DNA of 15,112 nucleotides from Acidobacterium sp. (GTDB lineage: Bacteria > Acidobacteriota > Terriglobia > Terriglobales > Acidobacteriaceae): positions 21,610 to 36,721 of the forward strand of contig PMAM01000328.1 in NCBI GenBank assembly GCA_003152595.1. Reading direction: 5' to 3'. Made by a program: the position numbers and the translations under genes. Below, in pieces: positions 1-4,752 of this stretch. Each line of letters begins with the position of its first letter. Position 1 is the stretch's first letter. The notes beneath the pieces were generated by a model that was not told the origin of the DNA, searched no databases, and saw only the letters and a list, made by a program, of their open reading frames with translations.

Positions 1-198
1 GGCCTGGGATTTGTAACAACGACGATTGCGATTGTGCTGTCGGTGATACCCGCCGAGGAGGAGCCGCACAAGGCGCTGGCGGTGGCGAAGGTGGTGGGGT
101 CGACGGTGGTGCTGATTGGGGCGGGAGTGGTGACGTTCTGGGTGGGGAAAAGGAAGCGTTCAGCGTTCAGCGCTCAGCGTTCAGGAAATGCCGCGTAA
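1..198 (+). CDS. APC-family amino acid permease, C-terminal fragment
   Basis: Frame 1 is open from the window edge to TAA at 196-198 and gives 65 residues, so the gene begins outside the window. Two hydrophobic segments are visible: one at the very start (GLGFVTTTIAIVLSVIP) and one at about residues 29-48 (AVAKVVGSTVVLIGAGVV). They are joined by a short acidic loop (PAEEEPHKA) and followed by a basic tail (GKRKR). This pattern matches the last two membrane helices of APC-superfamily permeases in the inner membrane, though the fragment is too short to name a substrate. The last dozen residues (RSAFSAQRSGNAA) are encoded by the heptamer repeats at 156-183, so the natural end was probably near GKRKR and repeat DNA has become coding. 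Another multi-pass membrane protein cannot be excluded. Confidence 0.65.
   Translation, partial: GLGFVTTTIAIVLSVIPAEEEPHKALAVAKVVGSTVVLIGAGVVTFWVGKRKRSAFSAQRSGNAA
156..183. repeat. Heptamer tandem repeat, 4 x GCGTTCA-type
   Basis: Four 7-bp units in a row: GCGTTCA, GCGTTCA, GCGCTCA, GCGTTCA. They lie in the last codons of the permease fragment and run up to its stop. Related units recur at 763-783 and 2927-2940, so this is a dispersed short-repeat type and not a one-off. Confidence 0.75.
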
Positions 199-233
199 GG
201 GCGTCGGCGGTCAGCGCCCGGCAGTTACAGTTG

Positions 234-572
234 TCAGGCGGCTTTCTTCTTCTCGCGTTGTTTTTCTTTCTCGATGCGTTCGTGAAGGAGTTCTTTGGCG
301 CGTTCAAGGGTTCGGCGGCGCGAGGCGCTGAGGCCTTTGCCGGCGCGGTTGATGAAGTAGGTGAGCATGCGCATGCCGGAGCCAGGGCCTTTGGGAGAAA
401 CCTTTTTCGAGGCGAGGGAGCGGGCGATGACGGGCGCGCTCTTCGTGAAGAGATCTTTGGGTGGGTGGGTGGAGTCGGTGGTGACGTGCTTCACCCAGCG
501 CTTCTTCGGCGCGGTCTTTCCTTTGTTCCCGGTCGACTTCTTCTTTGTGGCTGCAGATGTTTTGGTCGCCAC
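234..572 (-). CDS. DUF3175 family protein
   Basis: A 112-residue protein of unknown function. The first 25 residues are Lys/Thr/Ala-rich and probably disordered (MATKTSAATKKKSTGNKGK). Then come KRWVKHVT, the run of IARSL and later MRMLTYFINRAGKGLSASRR, and a basic C-terminal helix (LERAKELLHERIEKEK) that ends in a KKK tail. The W-x3-V-T, IARSL, ML-FYINRAG and ASRRR-LE-AK pattern is what I know from DUF3175, and the length fits that family. No catalytic motif is visible; the strong positive charge would suit nucleic-acid binding, which is inference. The start is GTG at 570-572, 2 nt after the stop of the upstream small gene, with an AGAGG-like Shine-Dalgarno inside that gene's end. The two are therefore probably translated together. 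Confidence 0.8.
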   Translation of the reverse strand: MATKTSAATKKKSTGNKGKTAPKKRWVKHVTTDSTHPPKDLFTKSAPVIARSLASKKVSPKGPGSGMRMLTYFINRAGKGLSASRRRTLERAKELLHERIEKEKQREKKKAA

Positions 573-574
573 GG

Positions 575-724
575 TTAGTGCCTCTTGAAGTATTGGACGG
601 GTCGTTCGTGCTGCTCGGCTTTTTCTTTGCTGGAGAAGGTGCCGAGGTTGCGTCGCTTGCCCGTGGAGGGGTTCTTTTTACGGGAGTAGAGGCGGAATTC
701 GCCGGATTTGAGTTTGCGAATCAT
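575..724 (-). CDS. Small basic conserved hypothetical protein (49 aa)
   Basis: Starting at the ATG at 722-724 this encodes 49 residues: MIRKLKSGEFRLYSRKKNPS, then TGKRRNLGTFSSKEKAEQHE and RPVQYFKRH. The frame stays open upstream to 817, but that part reads through the heptamer-repeat region (763-783), so the internal ATG is preferred although no clear Shine-Dalgarno precedes it. The order of beta-like segments (GEFRLYSRK, KRRNLGTF) and then a helix (SKEKAEQHERAVQ-like) resembles short proteins I have seen annotated only as hypothetical in soil bacteria. It may be a small DNA- or RNA-binding fold, but no function can be assigned. It leads a two-gene unit with the DUF3175 gene, 2 nt downstream. 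Confidence 0.65.
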   Translation of the reverse strand: MIRKLKSGEFRLYSRKKNPSTGKRRNLGTFSSKEKAEQHERPVQYFKRH

Positions 725-762
725 ACAGAGAAAGATGCCACGTACGCTAAGCGCAGTTGTCA

Positions 763-783
763 GCGTTCGGCGTTCGGCGATCG
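763..783. repeat. Heptamer tandem repeat, 3 x GCGTTCG-type
   Basis: Three 7-bp units, GCGTTCG, GCGTTCG and GCGATCG, preceded by CAGTTGTCA. A similar CAGTTGTCAGGCG occurs at 228-240. The repeat sits just upstream of the 49-residue protein gene and looks like the same repeat class as 156-183. Confidence 0.6.
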
Positions 784-810
784 GAGAAGTCTGGATCGCG
801 CCTTGCGCGA

Positions 811-856
811 TGCCCACCCTGATTGCGCCAAACGCAGGCGCAATCAGAATGGGGCA
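811..856. repeat. REP-like extended hairpin downstream of fhs
   Basis: A perfect 11-bp inverted repeat, CTGATTGCGCC at 819-829 and GGCGCAATCAG at 837-847, encloses a 7-nt loop. An outer 5-bp pairing (TGCCC 811-815 with GGGCA 852-856) extends it across an internal bulge. It begins about 26 nt beyond the fhs stop and could end or protect the fhs transcript. There is no T-run on either side, so it is not a typical intrinsic terminator. Its form fits an intergenic REP-type element. Confidence 0.55.
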
Positions 857-878
857 CCCGGATCATGGGCACCCGGAT
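852..878. repeat. Direct repeat GGGCACCCGGAT, two copies
   Basis: GGGCACCCGGAT occurs at 852-863 and again at 867-878 (15-bp period), between the hairpin and the fhs stop codon. The first copy overlaps the outer arm of the hairpin, so the two probably form one repeat element. Confidence 0.6.
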
Positions 879-881
879 TTT

Positions 882-2522
882 TTAAACGCCGAGGATTTCG
901 CCCTGGTCGTCGACGTCGATGTCTTCTGCGCGGGAGACTTTGGGCAGGCCGGGCATGAGCATCATATTGCCGGAGATCGCAACGATGAACCCTGCGCCGG
1001 CGGAGAGCGAGACGTCGTTGATCGTCAGAGTCCAGCCGGTGGGCGCGCCGAGGAGTTTCGGATTGTCGCTGAACGAATACTGGGTCTTGGCGATGCAGAC
1101 AGGCAGGTCCGCATAACCCCAGTCGACGAACCGCCGGAGTTTGTTGCAGGCCGTATCGCTGAGAGACACGCCATCGGCGCCATAGATTTGCGTCGCGACT
1201 TTGTGAATCTTGTCTTCGTACGAATCCGAGAGTTCGTACATGGGGTGCGCTGCGGCGTTGGGATTGCGGTCGATGATATCGACGAGGGCGCGCGCCAGGG
1301 CTTCTGAGCCTTCGCCGCCTTTGGTGAAGGGTTCGGTGAGGGCGGTGGGGAGGCCGAGGGTGTCGCAGAAGGCGCGGAGCCGGGCGAGGTCCTGGTCGGT
1401 GTCGTGCGGGAAGCGATTGATGGCGACCAGGGTGGGCAGGCCGAAGCGCTGGAGGTTTTGCGCGTGGCGGGCGAGGTTGGGGAATCCTTTCGCAAGATCG
1501 CCTTCGCCCTGGTTGCGCATACTCTGCACGGTGGTGACGAGGACGGCAGCCGAGGGGCTGGTGCCGGAGACGCCCATGACGACGTCGAGGTACTTTTCGG
1601 CGCCGAGATCGGCGGCAAAGCCGACTTCGTTGACGACGTAGTCGGCGAGGCGAAGGCCGATTTGCTGAGCGATGATGCTGGAGGTGCCGTGGGCGATGTT
1701 GCCGAAGGGGCCGGCGTGGACCAGAGCGGGTGTGCCTTCGGTGGTCTGAACGAGGTTGGGCTCGATGGCGTCGGCGAGCAGCGCCATCATTCCGCCGGTG
1801 GCGTGGAGATCGTCGGCAGTCACAGGCTTGCCGGTGCGCGTGGCGCCGATAACGATGCGGGCGAGGCGGCGGCGCAGGTCCGTACGATCTTTCGCCAGGG
1901 CGAAGATGGCCATGATCTCGGACGCGGCTGTGATCACGAAGCCGGTGCGGCGATTGGCGCCGTCGCGCTTGCCATCGATTTCGATGGCGATGCGGCGCAG
2001 CGCGCGGTCGTTCATGTCCATGGCGCGCGGCCAGGAGATCGTGGCGGGGTCGATGTTGAGATCGTTGCCGTGGAAGAGGTGCGCGTCAATGAGGGCGGCG
2101 AGAAGATTGTGCGCGGAGGTGATGGCGTGGAAGTCGCCGGTGAAGTGCAGGTTGACTTTCTGGCTGGGCTCGATCTGCGAGAGGCCGCCGCCGGCGGCGC
2201 CGCCCTTCATGCCGAAGACAGGGCCGAGGGAGGGTTCGCGGGAGGTGATGATGGCGCGTTTGCCAATGTGCTCGAGGCCCTGGACGAGTCCGATGGAGGT
2301 GACGGTTTTGCCTTCGCCGGAAGTGGTGGGCGTGGTGGCGGTGACGAGGATCAGCTTGCCACGGGCAGGGCGGGCGGGGTCGCGAAGAAGGTCGAGGTGG
2401 AGCTTGGCGAACCAGGGACCGAGCTGATCGTAGTCGGCGTCGCGCAGGTTGAGCTTGCGGGCGATGGCGGTGATCGGCAGCAAGGGTGGTTTGGCGGCGG
2501 GAATCTGGAGAGTATGTGTCAC
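882..2522 (-). CDS. fhs: Formate-tetrahydrofolate ligase
   Basis: Catalyses ATP-dependent formylation of tetrahydrofolate to 10-formyl-THF in the cytoplasm, feeding purine and C1 metabolism. From GTG at 2520-2522 it has 546 residues, near the family's usual 550-560. Landmarks in order: LPITAIARKLNL; the nucleotide loop TPTTSGEGKT (residues about 64-73); SREPSLGPVFG; GMKGGAAGGG (about 104-113); NLHFTGDFHA; ELNIDP-like DLNIDP; DMNDRALR; NEVGFAADLGAEK; VAINRF; and a C-terminus with LPVCIAKTQYS, KLLGAP, SAGAGFIVA and MPGLPK. It is intact. Two family signatures deviate: Tyr after GGAAGGG is Leu, and the usual V-A-T-x-R-A-L-K-x-H-G reads VTTVQSMRNQG. The frame stays open to a TTG at 2606, but family homology begins after the GTG and the extra part runs through an inverted repeat, so GTG is chosen although it lacks a clear Shine-Dalgarno. 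No other C1 genes are adjacent. Confidence 0.93.
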   Translation of the reverse strand: MTHTLQIPAAKPPLLPITAIARKLNLRDADYDQLGPWFAKLHLDLLRDPARPARGKLILVTATTPTTSGEGKTVTSIGLVQGLEHIGKRAIITSREPSLGPVFGMKGGAAGGGLSQIEPSQKVNLHFTGDFHAITSAHNLLAALIDAHLFHGNDLNIDPATISWPRAMDMNDRALRRIAIEIDGKRDGANRRTGFVITAASEIMAIFALAKDRTDLRRRLARIVIGATRTGKPVTADDLHATGGMMALLADAIEPNLVQTTEGTPALVHAGPFGNIAHGTSSIIAQQIGLRLADYVVNEVGFAADLGAEKYLDVVMGVSGTSPSAAVLVTTVQSMRNQGEGDLAKGFPNLARHAQNLQRFGLPTLVAINRFPHDTDQDLARLRAFCDTLGLPTALTEPFTKGGEGSEALARALVDIIDRNPNAAAHPMYELSDSYEDKIHKVATQIYGADGVSLSDTACNKLRRFVDWGYADLPVCIAKTQYSFSDNPKLLGAPTGWTLTINDVSLSAGAGFIVAISGNMMLMPGLPKVSRAEDIDVDDQGEILGV

Positions 2523-2547
2523 AAAATATTGTTGCAGGGAGGGGTGG

Positions 2548-2569
2548 GTGCGGATGTGACGATCCGCAC
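2548..2569. promoter_or_regulatory. Inverted repeat in fhs leader
   Basis: GTGCGGAT (2548-2555) and ATCCGCAC (2562-2569) form perfect 8-bp arms around the 6-nt centre GTGACG, 25-47 nt upstream of the fhs GTG. It could be a repressor operator or a leader hairpin. No known regulator site is recognised. Confidence 0.35.
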
Positions 2570-2736
2570 AGGGATTACTACAGGGCGGGTCATGGCAGTG
2601 CGGCAACCCATATAGGACGGTAGTAACCGTACTTCAGCGGCAGGGTGGTAATGCCCCGCCCCGTATCCTCTGGGGGGATGAGGGTGTCCCCATCGAGCCA
2701 TTGTTCCGCCGGCCGAACCGGGAGAAGATTCTGCGC

Positions 2737-2922
2737 ATGGCATTTGCAGAGGGGCAGCGCGTGAAAGTTGGGGAGACCAGCGGCACGGTAGCGAGAAAGC
2801 TGGCTTGTTTCCAGGACATGTATGTGGTTCTGCTGGACGGGAATCACACGCCGCCGAGGAAGCTGGCGCACGAGTCGGATCTGGAACTGATGCTGCGGGC
2901 CGACGAACGGCAGAGCGCCTGA
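2737..2922 (+). CDS. Small conserved hypothetical protein (61 aa)
   Basis: ATG at 2737 is preceded by GGAGA at 2721-2725, a usable Shine-Dalgarno with rather long spacing. The product is 61 residues: MAFAEGQRVKVGETSGTVAR, then KLACFQDMYVVLLDGNHTPP, RKLAHESDLELMLRADERQS, and a final A. Alternating short beta-like strands (QRVKVG, GTVARKL, YVVLLDG) followed by LAHESDLEL recall small SH3-like/KOW-type barrels, but no family is firmly recognised. It is divergent from fhs and convergent with the GH2 pseudogene, whose remnant ends about 20 nt beyond the stop. The antisense frame (2590-2871, -) is open but has no family resemblance and no Shine-Dalgarno, so the plus strand is preferred. Confidence 0.55.
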   Translation: MAFAEGQRVKVGETSGTVARKLACFQDMYVVLLDGNHTPPRKLAHESDLELMLRADERQSA

Positions 2923-2926
2923 GACA

Positions 2927-2940
2927 GCGTCCAGCGCTCA
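2927..2940. repeat. Heptamer repeat, 2 units (GCGTCCA GCGCTCA)
   Basis: Two units of the same heptamer class as 156-183, followed by GTTGCTC. They lie between the stop of the 61-residue gene and the broken end of the GH2 pseudogene, at or next to the deletion junction. Confidence 0.5.
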
Positions 2941-2941
2941 G

Positions 2942-4209
2942 TTGCTCGCGCCGCTCGGATCGGCGGGCGTTGAAACGCGCGAGCCCCTCGGGACTGGAAC
3001 TCATCTGGCGCGTCTCGCACATCATCATTACGCCCATGCGGTCGCAGGCGTCTACCCATTCCGGCGTGGGCATGTTGTGGGAGGTCCGCACGGCGTTGCA
3101 GCCCATCTCGCGCAGCACGCCGAGGCGGAACGACTGCAGCCGGTCGGGCAGGGCCGCTCCTACGCCGGCATGGTCCTGATGATTGAAGGCGCCCTGAATC
3201 TTGAGGGGCCGGCCGTTGAGGAAGAATCCCTTCTCTGAGTCGAAGAGTGCCGTGCGAATGCCGAACGTTATGCGTTCCGCATCGCGCACCTGGCTATCGG
3301 ACTCGACGGTGACGATGGCGGAATAGAGACTGGGCTCGTCCACCGACCACAGCGCGGGATTCCTCAACGTGGCGGTGCTTGTGTATGAAGCGGAACCAGC
3401 GACGCGAATGGATTGCGCGGGCGATTCCGGGGTCGCAACGGTCGCACCCTTCGCGTCCAGAATCTTCCAGCTTACTTTAGCGTTTGCCGGCTGCTTGCCC
3501 TCGTTCGCCACAATCGTGGAGAGTGTCAGTGTCGCAGAGCCGCCGGCCATGGCAGATCGCACCACGCTGTCCCACTGGCCCAGATAGACGGCATCGGTTT
3601 TTGTGAGCCAGACGTGGCGGTCGATCCCGGCTCCCTCATAGAACCAGCCGTCGCCAAAGCTGGCGTCGACGCGGACCACGAGGTAATTCTTCGCGCCATA
3701 AGCAAGAAAGTCGGTGAGATCGAAATGGAAGGGAGCATAACCGTTGTCGTTGCGGCCGATGAAGCAGCCGTTGACGAACACGAGCACGTCGCGGAAGGCG
3801 CCATCGACCTCGACCCAGATGCGGCGGCCCGCGTCGCTGGAGGGTATATCGAATGCGCGGCGGTACCAGCCCACGCTGGTTTCCGGATAGCGCCGGCCCA
3901 GCGGCTTGTAACCGTGCAGGCGCAGCGAATTGTCTCCCTCGCCGGAATCGTGGACGAACGGCAGTTCGACAGCCCAGTCACGCGGCGGGTTAAGGTTGCG
4001 CCATCCGGAGTCATCGAATCCGGCCTTGGCGAATTTGAAGTCGCCGGTCTTGCTGAAGTCGCTTTGGCCGGAAGGGCCGCCGCCGAACGCTCAGACAAAT
4101 CGTCGCCGAGCAGACCGGCGGTGCGGGCGAACGCCGAGCGCGTCGCCAATGTGGAGGCAGAAAGAACCAGTCCGGAAGAGAGCAGATCACGGCGGGTAAT
4201 CGACGTTAT
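2942..4209 (-). pseudogene. GH2 glycoside hydrolase (beta-galactosidase-type), frameshifted and truncated
   Basis: Remnant of an exported family-2 glycoside hydrolase. The 5' end (about 4100-4209) has a Tat-like signal, ITRRDLLSSGLVLSASTLA followed by TRSAFA. At about 4084-4100 the reading frame changes: the following FGGGPSGQSDFSKTG is in another frame, and upstream that frame meets a TGA. The GH2 frame then runs through DWAVELPFV, ETSVGWYRRAFDIP (sugar-binding domain), FVNGCFIGRNDNGYAPFHFD, DGWFYEGAGIDRHVWL, an immunoglobulin-like middle domain, RPLKIQGAFNHQDHAGVG, and MGCNAVRTSHNMPTPEW into MSSSPEGLARF at about 2972. There family similarity stops. The region carrying the acid/base and nucleophile glutamates is absent, so no active enzyme can result. 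No ATG start fits the signal frame. The frame stays open into fhs (to 2519) but that extension is unrelated sequence. Confidence 0.85.
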
Positions 4210-4341
4210 CGGACCCCTCGATTCGATCGAGAAGAGACAGGATACGCGGGAATGCCGATGGTTGCAGGGCCGCAATGTTCGCAGCCGCTGAGGCCGATAC
4301 GCCGCCGACTGCCGGGATTCGCGCCGCCGGCAGAGACGCTG

Positions 4342-4356
4342 CAGGGTCGGACCCTG
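4342..4356. promoter_or_regulatory. 15-bp palindrome, possible operator
   Basis: CAGGGTC (4342-4348) and GACCCTG (4350-4356) are perfect 7-bp arms around one G. A second, shorter dyad (CTGGT, C, ACCAG) follows at 4434-4444. Both lie upstream of the promoter candidate and also upstream of the former GH2 gene on the other strand, so either could have been regulated. No regulator is encoded nearby. Confidence 0.25.
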
Positions 4357-4511
4357 TTGCAGATGATCGCAAGGTGCGCCGATCGGCTGTAATAGACCGA
4401 CACTGGGCTCGGGTCATCTTTGAAAATCAACCGCTGGTCACCAGTCGGATGTTACCGGAAGAAGGTAGTAAGGGACTCCAAAGATACCCAGTGACTCGAC
4501 CTGACACGTCA

Positions 4512-4539
4512 TTGACATTTTTCTGCGGCGGTCTACAAG
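4512..4539 (+). promoter_or_regulatory. Sigma-70-type promoter candidate for the giant gene
   Basis: TTGACA at 4512-4517 matches the -35 consensus in full. TACAAG at 4534-4539, 16 bp further, matches 4 of 6 positions of TATAAT. It points toward the giant NHL gene and would leave a leader of about 205 nt. The surrounding DNA is locally less GC-rich, as is usual for promoters. Confidence 0.45.
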
Positions 4540-4740
4540 ATCAATAGCCTCCAATTAGCGCTTTCGATTCTTTGAAACGTCGTCGTCGTTGTGGTTCAGG
4601 AATGAAGTGGCTTGAACTGACAGAAAGCCCGGGTTTGCATCCGCAACGCCGAAGCTGCCCGTCTCTTCCACCGGCCGCTGAAACGGGGTGTCTTGAACGT
4701 ATTTACCACTCCTTGCCTTCCACGGAGCGGAGTTGGTATC

Positions 4741-4745
4741 AGGAG
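4741..4745 (+). promoter_or_regulatory. Ribosome-binding site deciding the giant gene's start
   Basis: AGGAG lies 7 nt before GTG at 4753-4755. This is the best-spaced Shine-Dalgarno in the region and favours GTG 4753 over TTG 4693 (20 codons upstream) and over GTG 4879 just before the hydrophobic signal core, where GAGG abuts the start codon. Confidence 0.6.
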
Positions 4746-4752
4746 AATTCAC

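Larger units (their letters stand above)
4210..4752. other. Non-coding region between GH2 pseudogene and giant NHL gene
   Basis: About 540 nt with no convincing gene: the open frames here on both strands show no family pattern or ribosome-binding site. It holds a 15-bp palindrome (4342-4356), a shorter one (4434-4444), a sigma-70-like promoter candidate (4512-4539) and a leader of about 200 nt before the giant gene. I see no recognisable riboswitch. Confidence 0.6.

Noticed and set aside
2523..2606. TTG start for fhs at 2606
   Set aside because: The added 28 residues are Cys/His/Pro-rich, do not resemble the family N-terminus and are encoded across an inverted repeat; GTG 2522 gives the expected length.
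1404..2615. 403-codon open frame on the plus strand opposite fhs
   Set aside because: Gly/Ala/Glu/Asp-rich shadow of the fhs codon pattern, with no domain motif; fhs is unambiguous on the other strand.
2590..2871. 93-codon open frame on the minus strand between fhs and the GH2 remnant
   Set aside because: Antisense to the 61-residue plus-strand gene, without ribosome site or domain-like pattern.
3413..4291. 292-codon open frame on the plus strand opposite the GH2 remnant
   Set aside because: Shadow of the GH2 coding sequence; no recognisable domain, while the minus strand matches GH2 motifs in order.
4275..4547. 90-codon open frame on the plus strand
   Set aside because: No Shine-Dalgarno and no family pattern; it also runs through the promoter candidate.
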